Source: Limonium bicolor (taxonomy: Eukaryota; Streptophyta; Magnoliopsida; Caryophyllales; Plumbaginaceae). From it: a DNA stretch of 64,000 nucleotides. The stretch spans positions 272,648,062 through 272,712,061 of the forward strand of contig CM041779.1 of NCBI GenBank assembly GCA_023374045.1, written 5' to 3'. Made by a program: the position numbers and the translations under genes. Below the pieces are notes generated by a model. The model saw only the letters and a list, made by a program, of their open reading frames with translations, was not told the DNA's origin and searched no databases. Positions 46,030 to 58,366 of this stretch are shown one piece after another; position 1 is the first letter of the stretch, and every line of letters starts with the position of its first letter.

Positions 46030-48156
46030 CCACAACCCTTCTCCATGATCTGATCTTGTGCACTGAAAGTTGGTCACATTATCAACTTCCATTGGCATTT
46101 GGAGGGGAACATTGTCCATTTCACAGTCATAATCTTCCTCGTTCATAACATCATCAACACCAACTATCTGTCGCTTACTTTACATTACAACTGACCATCT
46201 AGGATACATTGATCCACAGTAGAACATTTGTCTAGCTTTAGAAGCAACTATAAAACGGTTCTTCTGTGTATGTCAATGTGTTTAGGCAACCAACTTCATA
46301 CCGTGTTCCACCTGACGGTAATTGCGCCTGTTGTCTACCCATTTGCATTTAAAGACACAAGTTTCGTAACAGGAGTAGTTAAGGATCCAAATCTTTTGAA
46401 TCACACCATAATACTCTTTCCTCATTGTCACTCCCTTACTACCTGCATCTTGACATATTTCATGTGAAGCAGTTAGATGAACACCACTGTTTTGATTTGT
46501 TGACTTACGATCTTGGAGTTCAGTATAAAAAGAGAACCCATTCACATCGAAACCCTCGTACGATAAAACATCAAGATTCGGACCGTGAGCTAATAACTTA
46601 ACCATTTCAGTTACATTGCCTGAATCTTCATGCATAACTTTTTCTTTAAACCATGTAACGAATGTAGCATTCTACTCCTTCTTTAATCTCACTTGACTCA
46701 TTGATGGATGTTGTGCTCTGAGAGCGCTTAAGTGTGTGACACGAAGTATGGTTCAACATCTTCAACATGGCTCAACACGGTTAGATGTGCTTTACACAAT
46801 GCAGCAAAATCAGGCCTTACCATTTTTCCCGATTGTACCTACACCCTGTAACTTGCCCTCATGTGTTGATCTCGGAAGTCCTATATGGTCCACGCCTTCT
46901 AAGTAGTGGGTGCAAAAGTCAATCACTTCCTCAGTTACATATCCTTCAACAATGCTTCCCTCTGGACGTCTACGGTTTTTCATTTTTTTTAAGCATACCC
47001 ATGTATCTTTCGAATGGATACATATACCTGAGATATAATGGGCCACACTCCTTGATCTCCCTTACTGAATGAACAAGCAGATGCACCATAATATCAAAAA
47101 ATGAAGGTGAAAAATACATCTCCAACTGGCACATAGTGACAATTAGTTCAGCCTGCAACTTGTCCAATGTCTACACATCTAGAACTTTGGCAGAAACTCC
47201 ATTGAAAAACATGGACAAATTTGTAATGGTTTTCCTGACATCATGTGGGAGAATCCCACGAATTGCAATGGGAAGAAAATGTTGCATCAAAACATGGTAG
47301 TCGTGAGATTTCATCCCTACTAACTTGAGTTCAGACATGGACACCCAACTTCTTACGTTGAAAGAGTACCCTGATGGTACTTTGATGTTAGAAAGGGCAC
47401 TGTAGAAACTCTTTTTCTCCTCTTTGGATAGAGTGTGACATGCGGGAGGTAGGAAGATACGTGTTCCTCTTTGTTGGGGGTGGAGCTCTATTCGTATGCC
47501 CAACTCTACTAAATCTTTTCTCCCCTTTAAATGATCTTTTGTTTTCCCTTTAATGTTTAGCAACGTTACACCAAGACTTTCACCCACATTTTTCTCGATG
47601 TGCATGGCATCAATACAATGCCTTACTTGCAAATGTTGCCAATACTCAAGATCAAAAAATATCGACCTTTTCTTCCAAACACTCTTCTCTGTAGCTTTAG
47701 TTGCAGGACCAAAGTTGTTCACAATATCTTTCACCCGGTTATAAACATTGACACCTGATAAAGGTTGCCGAGCTACAGCATGATCAGTCATCCCGTCAAA
47801 TTCATCTGTCATCTTTCAGTACTTATGATGTCTTGGAAGGAATTTTCGATGACCCATGTACACAATTTTTCCACTATAATTCAATCGGATATTGCATGTG
47901 TTATCACCACAAACAGGACACGCTAATGCTCCTTTGATTGTATATCCAGATAAGTTTTTGTATGCTGGAAAGTCGTTTATCGTACAAAATAGCATAGCAC
48001 GCAGTGTGAAGTTTTCCTTTGCATAAGAATCATATATTTTTTCTCCCTATTCCATAAGAGTTTCAAGTCATCAATAAGCGGATACAGAAACACATCAATA
48101 TTATTCCCTGGCTGTTTTGGACCGGATATCAACATTGATAGAATAATATGCCTAGG
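46030..48156 (-). pseudogene. CACTA TNP2-type transposase, C-terminal part, cut by element D
   Basis: From 48156 downward: RHIILSMLISGPKQPGNNID, PLIDDLKLLW, INDFPAYKNLSGYTIKGALA and CPVCG, YMGHRKFLPRHHKYWK (TNP2 family). Then the segment with VRHCIDAMHIEKNVGESLGV and LPHDVRKTITNLSMFFN, then FFDIMVHLLVHSV, MYPFERYMGMLKK and RPEGSIVEGYVTEE (DUF4218-like). Then YGVIQKIWILNYSCYETCVF and KCKWVD (DUF4216-like) and an acidic C-terminus to about 46030. Frame breaks at about 47170, 47000 and 46640 show decay. The N-terminal part lies on the far side of D and C, outside the window. Confidence 0.85.
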
Positions 48157-49525
48157 TGTGGGGAAAATTACAAACATAGTAATTAAACCTAGCTAAAATG
48201 GGCAAGTGCACCTAATTCGTTGCAATAAAACAAGTGTCGTATCCACAAGGAAATTGGTTTCTAAATCCCAAGCTTCGGTATATTAGTTAACTGCGAATAA
48301 ACAATAAAATGGGGGTTTAGCCGGAGGCAAGCTTGGTTGTTGTCAATTGAAATGCAATAAAACAGTAAAATGTTTGTGAATGGAATGGATGGAGAGAGTA
48401 CCCTAGGATAGTGGGAATCACCTAATTCACTCAAAGAACTTCAAAACCATCACTCATCACCTCAATGCCTATTAGAGTTTAGCTCATGAATCCCCAAATC
48501 ATGGAGAATCCAATTCTTAATCAAACCCCTTAATTAAAGGAGGTTCAAGTCATTAAATAGCATTAAGCAAGCACTCTTAATCAATAGCCCTAAACATTCA
48601 CTTCCAAACTCAAGAAAGCAAAAGCTAGGGTTTATCCCCCTTTTGGTCTAGCTCCAAACTCAATCTCAAATATTGAATGAAACTACCATAAATGCAATAA
48701 GAGATCAATTTAGAGCATTAATTGATATTGAAAGGAATAAAACAAGAGTCATAAATGAGTTAGGTTTCTAGCATTCAATGAGCAAAATGGGTTCAAACCT
48801 TCATCCTAGGATACAAATGGAACTACTCAACCATAGCTAAAGGAAAGAGGAGGGAGAAATAGCCATTAGAGGAGCTTCCAAGCTTCAATGGAGGTAGAAT
48901 CTTCACTTTCTTCTTCCTCCTTTCTTCTCTTCTTTTCTCCTCTCCTTTGCTCCCTTATTTTCGCCTCTCTCTCCTCTCTTTTAGGTTGAAGTTGTGTGTG
49001 TTGGATGATGAAAGAAGAGTCCCCAAAATCAGCTTTTAAAAACACAAACTGGGCAAATTTTCCATCCGACCGACCCAGACTGGGTCGGTCCCGTGGGTCG
49101 GTCAGTCTCTAAAGAAGAAGGCACATGAGAATTTTTTAAGTAAGACCGACCCAGACTTATGGGTCGGTCGATTCCAGTAGCTTGGGCATCCGGAAAAACC
49201 AATCTGACCGACCCAGAGTGGGTCGGTCATGCTCCAGAGATTAGCTCCAACTTGCGCGGGGCCTAGAATCTTCGTTGTGGCTCGGAATTGCTCCTCGTTT
49301 ACGGCGTTGGAAAGCTTGAGAGATGGGGGATCTTTTGATGCATGCCACTAGCTCAAAAAGGACCCAAAAGTATGCTCAAAATGAACTTTTACCTATCAAG
49401 AGATCAAACTCTATAAGTTAACTATTAATCACAAAAACACTCTATTAAGTGGTGAAATAAGTTATGCACCCAATAAAATGAAGGTGAATGAAGCTCTTAA
49501 AATAGCATTATTTCACCACTTATCA
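48157..49525 (-). repeat. 3' LTR of element D
   Basis: 1369 bp. On the - strand it begins TGATAAGTGGTG and ends TTTTCCCCACA. It interrupts TNP2 exactly at the PRHIIL codons. It carries a three-unit palindromic array (49068-49228). Only one LTR of D is in the window. Confidence 0.75.
49068..49228 (-). repeat. Palindromic array in the LTR of D
   Basis: Units such as GACCGACCCAGA followed by TGGGTCGGTC, one with an added third arm (CCGTGGGTCGGTC) and one flanked by GATTCCAG. The arm sequence is the same as in LTR C although D is from another Gypsy group. Confidence 0.85.
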
Positions 49526-50800
49526 ACTCCCCCACACTTATCTATTTGCTTGTCCTCAAGCAGAATTAGCTAAGGACCCACGAAAAGAAGGAACATTTAA
49601 AGAAAGCAAGTGTTTAGATGAATTCTTGAATTCAAGCGAGCAAAATTTGTGAAAAACCTCAAGAGGAGTGCAACCAACCTTCTCATGGTGACATGGGTGT
49701 GCTTAGGGAAAATGAAAATATAGAGTTTCGGGGTATGATCTAGAGTGCTTCCGAGTTCTTACAGATAATGGAACTTGGAGAACTTTTACCATGGCCAACT
49801 TCTCTCAAGAATGGGCATTGAGGAAAAACAAAAGGAAAAATAGAGATTTACATTTGATTCACTTTTGCAACAAGAGATGAGGAGAGATAATTTGGCATTT
49901 TGCCTTGCTTCAATGAACACTCACTCTCATTTGTTGGTTACCAATGGTGTCTCTAAAGTTCCTTTTTAACATTTTTCACAAGGAAGCACCCCTTAGCTAT
50001 CCCTAGATGAGAAGGTAGAAAGAATCCCTAAGCAATAAAAGTTCACCAAGAAGTGGATTTATGATTGAACCGCACCTAAGTGCTCCTCAAGAGAGAACTT
50101 TTTTGAAAAAAATTTGGTGGAAAATTCCAAGAATTCAAACAAAAACTTGATTACTATAAATATAACTCCTATATGGAAGCTATAAATGTATATGAGGAAA
50201 TTGGGCAGTGCACCAAAAAGAAAAGGTCGTTTCCCCCACACTTGAATAGGACACTGTCCTCATTGTTCAAAGAAAAGCTCATGGAAAAGCAAACAGAAGA
50301 CCTTTTCGAAGCACGAACATAGAGGACAAAAGTGGTAAAGCATCGTGTAAGTATCGAGAGAAAGAGTACTCGCCTGATAAGACGTGAGTTGGGCAAAGGG
50401 TTCCCCCACACTTGAGAGTGTCCGGGGTCGTTGAAGCGCAAGCTCCGACTGTAACAAGTCGGAGACCAATGAATTTTTTTTTGCAAGAGTTCCTCTTGCA
50501 TGTGTCGTACTCAGCCTTGAGGAGTGCTTGTTTTCAGTGTGTATTATGTACAATGCAGAGACAAAAATAAACTAGGCGCAACAAGATTCCGAGGAATACT
50601 CTAAAAGCCCATGGTTAGATATCAAAAGGAGACTCATCGATGAGTCTAATAACATAGTATCCAAAAGGGGGTGCATAAAACATAAAGGTTAGGTAGAAAT
50701 TAAAGTACGAGAAAGTAATTGAAAAGAAGTCTAAAGGACATAAACAGAACCAATCTCCAAACTTAACATAACAATGTTTAAAAACTACAAGACTCGGCCA
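49526..50800 (-). other. 3' untranslated part of element D
   Basis: Noncoding. Starts with the polypurine tract (49526-49539, - strand) and includes two further GTGTGGGGGAA-like purine runs near 50235 and 50405. No domain in the short frames. Confidence 0.6.
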
Positions 50801-50819
50801 TCGAACATCCTCAACCGGC

Positions 50820-51942
50820 TACTGAGCTGGCGGAGCATCAGGTCGGAACTCTGCCCGCATGTGCTAAATCCTGGCCTCCATCTCAGCCTGCATCTCTCAC
50901 TGATAAGCGGCCATGCGCTCCTCGAACTCCTGCCGAGAGATAGAGATAGTGTCTGGCGGTGGCGGGGGTAGAGCAAGGAGGGGGGCGCTGGAGGCTGCTA
51001 CTCCGGAGGAGGAGGAGCTGGCACTCGGCTAATATTCATCGACATTCCTCTTCACCCAAGTCGTCCCGTCCCAAGAGAAGCCCATCCTCTGCATGACGTA
51101 GCCATGAATGTAGTCCATGGGCTCTGACACAGGCTCGCCAGCAGCCGATACGCCCTGGCGAACAATCTGGCTGTGTAGGAAATGGGGGAAGCCCAAATGG
51201 TGAGAACTCTTCTGCTTCACGATGTGCTGCAGGTGGCGGAACATCAGCCCGGAGAGAGAGAGGATGGTCTGGGGCTACCATGTAATCCATCATATAAAAA
51301 TCCATGGAGTTTAGATCTTTGCTGCCCCGTGGAAGGATATTGTGGCGAAGGAGCGCGAGCATGACCCTCCTCACTGGGTCACCGACCATGTTCAGGGTCA
51401 TGGTGACCCGAACATCTATCCCATCCTGATTCTTCTTTCTGCGTTGGACAGGGAGGGTGTTCAAGTAATGCCTCCGGTGAGCGCCAAGATCGCTGACAGA
51501 GATGCAGGTGGGTGTACTAGAGATCCTCGACCGGGAGTCGGAAGAATCATAGAAAGGTCTCCATGGTGATTCGGATGCGCCGGCCCTTGGCATGGGAGAG
51601 AACTGTAGTGGTCCCGTACTCCAGCTCGATGGTAGCGTTGGCGTAGAATTTTTTCATCAACCGAGGGCAGTATTGGCCGCCCATGTTCAGGACACACCCC
51701 CATCCGGTGCGGTGCATCACCTCCTGAAGGCTGAGGTCTGAAATGAGCTCGGGGTCGACCGTGCGCTCTCGCACAAATTCCCGAACGCGAGGGTGGTTAT
51801 ACCAGCACCAGGCCTCCTCGCTGAGAAATCGGCCATCGAGAAGGCCCGAGGGGTGACTGGGAGGAACAGGGGCGAGCTCGATCGCCTGAGACGAACTGGC
51901 GCCACTCTTTCGTTTGGGTTGTGTTTGGGTCGTTCCACTCAT
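50820..51942 (-). pseudogene. Element D downstream ORF (envelope position), frameshifted
   Basis: From ATG at 51942: a Ser/Thr/Lys-rich start, then WCWYNHPRVREFVRERTVDP, ELISDLSLQEVMHRTGWGCV and YCPRLMKKFYANATIELEYG. After a frame change near 51560 come SSTPTCISVSDLGAHRRHYL and RGSKDLNSMDFYMMDYMVAP; after another near 51250 come EPMDYIHGYVMQRMGF and WVKRNVDEY. Then a charged segment EFEERMAAYQ.EMQAEMEAR suggests a coiled coil. It resembles the plant proteins encoded in the extra ORF of Athila-type elements. No transmembrane segment or signal peptide is visible, so an envelope role is not supported by the sequence. Confidence 0.6.
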
Positions 51943-51949
51943 GGTTCTG

Positions 51950-53432
51950 AAACATCAAAAAGCAAAAGAAAAGAAACACACAACAAAAAGAAAGAGAAAA
52001 TAGACAAGTAGGAGTTAGAGGGGAGATTAAAAATTAGAGAAACAAAAGATAATAGTGCAACTGAAATTAAAAATTTGGGCAGAGTCTCCCCCGTTTTTCC
52101 ACCCTTTCCCTGGTTCTAAGAACCTCCACAAATTCAACCAAAAGGTTGTTAGTTAATACGTCCCCCAACCCAAATATATATTACAGCCAAAACAAGTGCA
52201 AGGTTTTCTCAGCACAATGACAATTTTATTCATGTAAGCATATGTGGAGCCACTCCACCCTAAACACATTGGTGCATGATCTTAGACAATTTGAACACTA
52301 AATGGAAAGCACGAAAGATTCAGCAGATTCAACAGAGCCATAGCATGTTTGAAAGACAGAAATTGGTGCTGCCCAAAGTATGATTGAAGTTTAAGCATGA
52401 AACACCAAAAATCATGTGAAAGCCCCCAAATTGCCAGATTTTCAAACTCAATTTGCACAAACATCCCATAATTAACAATAAGAGCGATCTTATTCACTAA
52501 ATCTGCAAAATTCACAAATTGTCAGTTAAGGCCTCGTTTGGTTTGCATACCAAATGACCCAAAGTGGAACTTGCACAAAAAATCATCAAATGACAAATTT
52601 GACAAAGGAGAAGAATGACATACCTTGATGATTTGTAGTAGTAAATGGAGTAGAATTTGACAAAATGTGAGTCAAAATCGGACTAAAAGCCAATTTGGGG
52701 GAAGTTTTGGTTTTTTTAGGGATTGGAGTGGTGTTTGGGTGTGGCTGGCGTGAGTGAGGGCGGCGCTGGTGCGGACTGTGCATGCGGCGGTGACGGGTGG
52801 AGCGCGGCAGGCGCGGCTGGTGCAGGCGGCCGGAGATGATGACCGGTGGTGGTGGTGGCTGTTCGTGGGCTGCGCTGCGAGCGAGAGAGAGAACGGGGAG
52901 GATGGGATGTGGGTATCGGGGGTGATGAGGTGTGTTCAGAAGAAAAGGAAGGGAAGGAGAAGGGGGAAAGATAGACTTAGTAAAACGATGCGTTTTTTTT
53001 CAAAAATTTTCACATGACCGACCCAGGTCCGACCGAGGACTTATGGGTCGGTCCATTCCAGAAAGTTTGATTTCGAAAAGTTTCACCCGACCGACCCAGG
53101 TCCGACCCAGGGTTGTGGGTCGGTCGGTTCCAGAATGTTAACGCTGCGGCGGAAAATACGTTAGACCGACCTAGAGTGGGTCGGTCGTTTGGGTCGGTCG
53201 ACACCAAAACTGCCCCAATTCTTTAGTTTTTCTCCTCAAAACATTAATAGTCATCATAAGACCAGCGAAACCACAAAACATGCCACAACAGCTAAAATAA
53301 GCAACCACACATGTAAAAAGGATTTACACACATAAATGCAATAAAATTGCTTAAAGAGATGGAAAGGAGTTCGGGTTGCCTCCCGGAAAGCTGCCCGTCT
53401 TTTTAAGGTCTTTGGCTAGACCATGGTGAGGT
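51950..53432 (-). other. Noncoding spacer of element D between integrase and downstream ORF
   Basis: No convincing ORF. Contains a palindromic array at 53016-53200 and a GC-rich stretch at 52740-52930. Confidence 0.6.
53016..53200 (-). repeat. Internal palindromic array of element D
   Basis: Three units, e.g. GACCGACCCAGGTCCGACC..TGGGTCGGTCC followed by ATTCCAG. Two arms in one orientation and one in the other, matching the design seen in LTR B. It lies outside the LTR. Confidence 0.88.
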
Positions 53433-54426
53433 TTAGAGGGAACCAGGAGGGTCTCTTAAGTAAAGAGCCCGAGCTTCAACTTTTTGGATGTCTCCTCCTT
53501 GGTAGTGCTTCAACCAGGAGTCGTTGACCATGAAAGTCTCCCCATTTACATTCTTCAGCTCAAAAGCTCCATAAGGGGTGACCCTTGTGACAGTGAAAGG
53601 GCTAGCCCAATGAGACTTTAACTTCCCAGGGAATAACTTCAACCTCGAGTTGTAGAGGAGAACCCGGTCGCCTTCGTGAAACTCCCCCTTCGCAATCATC
53701 TTATCATGCCATTTCTTGGATTTTTCCTTGTAGATGCAGTTATTTTCGTAGGCTTCCTCCCGAATCTCTTCCAACTCGATCAATTGGAACCGTCTTTTGT
53801 CACCGGCGCTCTTGAGATCATAGTTGAGGGTCTTCACCGCCCAATATGACTTATGCGCTAATTCGACCGGCAAGTGACCAGTCTTCCCATAGACAAGCCG
53901 GAACGGAGACATACCGATTGGAGTTTTGTAGGCGGTCCGATATGCCCACAATGCATCATCGAGCTTCATGGACCAATCTTTCCTTGAGGAGTTGACTGTC
54001 TTTTGGAGGATCCATTTAAGCTCTCTGTTGGTGACCTCAGCTTGGCCATTACATTGAGGGTGATAAGGAAGGGCAACCTTGTGTCTCACTCCATATCTAC
54101 TCATCAATGCTTCAAATTGTTTGTTGCAAAATGAGACCCGCCATCAATCAATATGGCTCTTGGTACCCCGAACCGAGTGAAAATATTTTTCTTCAGAAAC
54201 TTGATCACAACTTTGGCGTCATTAGTCGGGGTTGCAATTGCTTCAACCCACTTGGTCACATAGTCGACCGCCACAAGAATAAATAAGTTGGAGCAAGAAG
54301 ATGGGAAGGGGCCCATGAAGTCGATTCCCCACAAATCAAACGGCTCGACCTCTATCATTATGTTGAGTGGCATCTCATGCTTGCGTGAGGTGTTGCCAAG
54401 CCTCTGACATTGGTCACAGGAGGCAA
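53433..54426 (-). pseudogene. Element D integrase, C-terminal part
   Basis: From 54426 downward: [32 protein letters not shown] with the first catalytic Asp, [34 protein letters not shown] with the second Asp, and then, after a frame change near 54105, [16 protein letters not shown] with the Glu. The C-terminal part ends near 53433 with [15 protein letters not shown]. Element C cuts it at 54427, so the zinc-binding N-terminus and RT are not in the window. The FMGPFPSS and KWVEA motifs are those of Athila/Tat-type integrases. Confidence 0.88.
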
Positions 54427-56668
54427 TGAAATACCCCAAACCTAGTTATGTTGCTTAAACACCTAAATAGGGTGTAACAAGACTAAAAAGAGTCTTAGAA
54501 ACCTTACTAAACAAATTTAAACATAAGGAAACACAAATGTGCTTTAAAGTCAATAAGAGCTAAAATGTGCTCTAAGCTTGGGATAAACTTGAGTAAGGCC
54601 TAATGAGCTTACCAAGACTTCATTTATATACTAATGAACTTATTAAACCAATTACCAAAGAAAACCAAGCTTGAAAACAAGTTAAAACACAAAATGTGCT
54701 TTAAGAAGTCTTAAAGCACGTTTTTGAAAAATTGTTTTGTAAATGAGTTTTGAATGGCTAAATGTCCATCATTACTCTAAAATATATATGTGTACTATAT
54801 AGTATCACATTTGGGTGGCTATATTAGTGGGAAATCAAAAATTTCACTTCTATGTGCCTTGTATAAGTGAATAGTACTTTTATAAGCTAATTTGTAACAT
54901 ATGTTGTATTAAGTAATTAAATTGACAAACAAAGACTATATTACCCTCATTATACTTAGGGGGCCGGTTTTCTAAGGCTTGGTGACTCACCACTCTCTTA
55001 TTAATGTATTAAGTAAGATAAGATAAGTAAATAAGCTACTTTTTACCTTTAACACATAAATATCTCTTAAAGCAAATTCTATCTTCATTCTCTCATTTCC
55101 TTTCCTTGCTCACACGGTTTCCCACTCATCTTCTCCCTTCTTCTTTGTTCTCTCTCACGATAAACCACTACCACCATTGAAACACAAGCTTTGACCACTT
55201 GTTAAACCTAGCTCACTTGTCCAAATCAAAAACAAATACCACCAATCTCTTCCTCTCATCAAGCTCTTCATTCCTATCTTCTCAAAACTCCAAGAGCTCC
55301 ATTTCGGTGCCAAGGTGTTCCACCATTGAAGGAGCTTGAGCTTATATTTTGACATATTATTACTCTCCTTTGCTTCTAGGTAAGGAATCTCAAACAAAAA
55401 TCAAGTTTCCTCCTTGTTTTTGTCATGTCCGAAAATACACATTGATATAGCTCATTGTGTGACCTTGTTCTAGCTTCATTTCAACTCTTCATGGACTAGG
55501 TGGAGTCCTCTCTTGTTGTATATCCAAACTCTCTTCAAAGAACAAGGTAAAACAACTACATTAATGTTTTTGAAACAATGTCAAATTAGGGTTTACAATG
55601 AGATGAAGCCTATAGCTTAAATACTCATTATAAAGTTTGTATATTGTTTAGAACTTGTCAAGGAATCAAGTACTCTATTGGTTTCTAAAGGAAACAAGAA
55701 AGAAGTGATTTTGCAAAAGAGGTAAATCTACTAACCTAATGCTATTTTAATGCCTTAGGAGAAATGAGCTTATAATGCTTATTAAAACTATCTAAAGAGC
55801 CAATGGGGAATGACTTAGTAAAGTGTTCTTAAGAGACTAGTAAAGGGCATATGTGTATGTTGAGTGTATTTGCAGGTTAAAGGCATATATATTGTGGAAA
55901 TTCAGTGTTTATGATTTAAGCACTTTAAGGGCCTAAGAGCCATGCATTTTAAGGGCCTAAGTGCCATGCAATTTAAATTGTGCACTATATTGTAATGTAG
56001 TGTAAATTTGTGTGAAATTATGTATGAGAGTGTTCTTGATGATTTTGGATGTTCTTGTGCGTTAAAGGAGAAGGTAAAGTGTTTAGGCATGGTAAAGTTC
56101 TAGGGGAACCCATGTCAAAATCTAGGTAGGAAAGTAAGAAGTTCTAAGTGTTTACATAAGGTTTGGTGAGTTAGAAAGTGTAGAAATGAATAAGGAGTTC
56201 AAGATGTTTTAAAGGAATATGATGAACTAGGAAGTACTCTAGAGTGTAATAGGGACTTAGGCATGATCTTGAGATTTTAGTATGTACCAAAGTCATTTTG
56301 GACTTAGGTAAAGACTTAGGTAAACTTTGGTAAACTAAGGAGGATGTATGAACTTGAAAAAGGATTTGAAGTAATGTTATAAGGAGATAGTTGTGAGAGA
56401 TGATGCTTGGGAGATGATGTTAAAACAAGGAGAAAGCATTTTGGGATAGTAGTTACCATAGGTGAGAAACACCATCTAGGAACTAGTATAAAATAACATA
56501 AGTGTTAAGGAATTTTTACAAGGAAATAAGTAAATGTTTTAAGGAGTTAGAAAATGAGTTTCATGGATGTTGTATGTGGATGTAGGTTACCAAATGTTGT
56601 TAGGAAGCATTAAGAGGCCTTAGGAGAAGTTTGGTGAAGAATGGAAAGTTTGGGTAAGTTTAGAAGGC

Positions 56669-57000
56669 GACCGACCCAGGGGCCGACCCAGTTTTTGGGT
56701 CGGTCGAGCCTCTGTAAAATGTTAGGAATATGTTCGGTGATGGTCCGACCCAAAAGGGTGGGTCGGACATGGGTCGGTCGGGCAAGTTTCAAAGGAAGGA
56801 AATGCGCACATGGACCGACCCAGAATGGTGGGTCGGACGTGGGTCGGACGAGCATGATTATAAGGAGGCAAAAGGGTTTCTGTAATGGACCGACCCAGAA
56901 GGTTGGTCGGACATGGGTCGGTCAAGGTAAGTTCTTCAGACCCGAAGACCACTGGGAGGGTCCGACCCAGTTGTGGGTCGGACGGTGGGTCGGTCGGACC
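56669..57000 (+). repeat. Palindromic triple-arm array in LTR C
   Basis: Five units, each with one GACCGACCCA-type arm and two TGGGTCGGTC/TGGGTCGGAC-type arms. The equivalent A units use AAGTTCGGAC / GTCCGAACTT arms instead, so the two members of one family have different but self-complementary arms at the same place. Confidence 0.92.
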
Positions 57001-57214
57001 AAAACATGTAAAAAAAAAAACAGAAAAGAATGTGACTTATGTAGTTAACCCTAGGGTGTATAATGAAGGTAACCTAGGGTAAGATAGGCATTAAAACATG
57101 TCATACAATCATGTTAAATACTTAGTAAGTTTGGAGTTAAATAAATAATTAACCGACATTACTAATGTGTTTAGGATTCTCTCAAGGTGGAAATCAAACG
57201 AGGCAAGGACCAAG

Positions 57215-57986
57215 GTATGGTTTTCTTGCAGTCTGTTGCCTACCGGTTTACACCGGCTGTGTGTTGTTTGTTTTCTGTGTGTTTATGACTTTGTAAGATT
57301 AAACCATGTAAAGAGTTTACAGTTGTTAAATATTATTATGTTGTTAATTATGACTCTCTCTTCCCATGTGAGTGTCTAACAAGACTTGACCTATTATTGT
57401 GAATTGTTGTTGTGCTCAATGTTGAACTACTAACATGGGCTAACGGGGGAAGTGAGGAGTCCGGTCTGTTCCGGCCACGCGTGTGAGTATGGGAGTCGAT
57501 GTCATAACCGGTTCGATTCTCTCTGTATGTTATGGTTAAGTTTCCAATTTGGTTTCTAACCTTCCCTTTAGCTTAACCAAGGCTATTTTACTGACTCACG
57601 TCGGGCCACAGGGGCATACTATATGTTTTGTTTTCGGTGTGCTTGGATCACTATATCCGGGGCACCTTGTGTTAAGTTAACCGTTCAATCTAACCGGACG
57701 GTAACGAGTTATGTAACGAGCTAAGTATGAGCGTGGCAACATTCTCGAAGCTCTCAATGGGGACTAACTGTGTTGGTTCTCTTCCTAAAAGGATTTGTAT
57801 GTTTGTGATGTGTGTTATGATGTGTACAATACCCTTGTTATGTTTATATGTATGTGTTGTGTGTTTAAAATAAATATCATGTCATCCTGACAATTGGTTG
57901 CGCGTATCCCGGTAGTCGATGGGCTGCGCGTTAGCCATACCAGCAAAGGTGCTGACCCCCTCGGGGGCTCCATATTTTTATTGCAG
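57215..57986 (+). other. Putative leader intron inside LTR C
   Basis: Donor-like GACCAAG|GTATGG and acceptor-like ATTTTTATTGCAG|GATGAGG, with CTGAC about 30 nt before the acceptor. The same pair is at 2929-3692 in A. Confidence 0.4.
57941..57967 (+). promoter_or_regulatory. Conserved double hairpin in LTR C
   Basis: CAGCAAAGGTGCTG followed by CCCCCTCGGGGG. See the counterpart in A at 2947-2975. Confidence 0.6.
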
Positions 57987-58354
57987 GATGAGGATCGAAG
58001 AGGCAGAGTGGCTCTAGGTCCTAGAGAGTAGTTTACTTTTGAAGTATTTTGGATGTTAGCCCGGGTTGCGCCTGTGCACCCGTGGCGTATTATATACTTG
58101 TTGGTGACGGTTTACAGTGAATTAAACAGTGAAGGATTTATGTAAATACTCGGTATTATATTGTTATATATATGGTTGTTAGTTCTATGCTCGGGAGTCT
58201 GATCATCAGACCGGTACGATTGTATTTATTCAGCCTTGTTAGCCACGTGGGTGGTTGACGGCATTGTAGCACCAATCGTTTAGTTACCGTTTAGTTTGTT
58301 TTTTCCGCTGCGATTCCAAGTATAGTTATGTGCGTAGTAGGGTGTTACAAAAAG

Positions 58355-58366
58355 TGGTATCAGAGC
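58355..58366 (+). promoter_or_regulatory. Primer-binding site of element C (initiator tRNA-Met)
   Basis: TGGTATCAGAGC, five bases after the LTR end, complementary to the 3' end of initiator tRNA-Met. Confidence 0.94.

Larger units (their letters stand above)
54427..58349 (+). repeat. 5' LTR of element C
   Basis: 3923 bp. Palindromic array 56669-57000 (2.24-2.57 kb into the LTR), putative leader intron 57215-57986, double hairpin 57941-57967. Includes two tandem copies of AAGGGCCTAAG.GCCATGCA near 55925-55975, also in A. Confidence 0.93.

Noticed and set aside
50774..51593. + strand ORFs opposite the D downstream ORF
   Set aside because: Shadow frames; the - strand frame has coherent domains.
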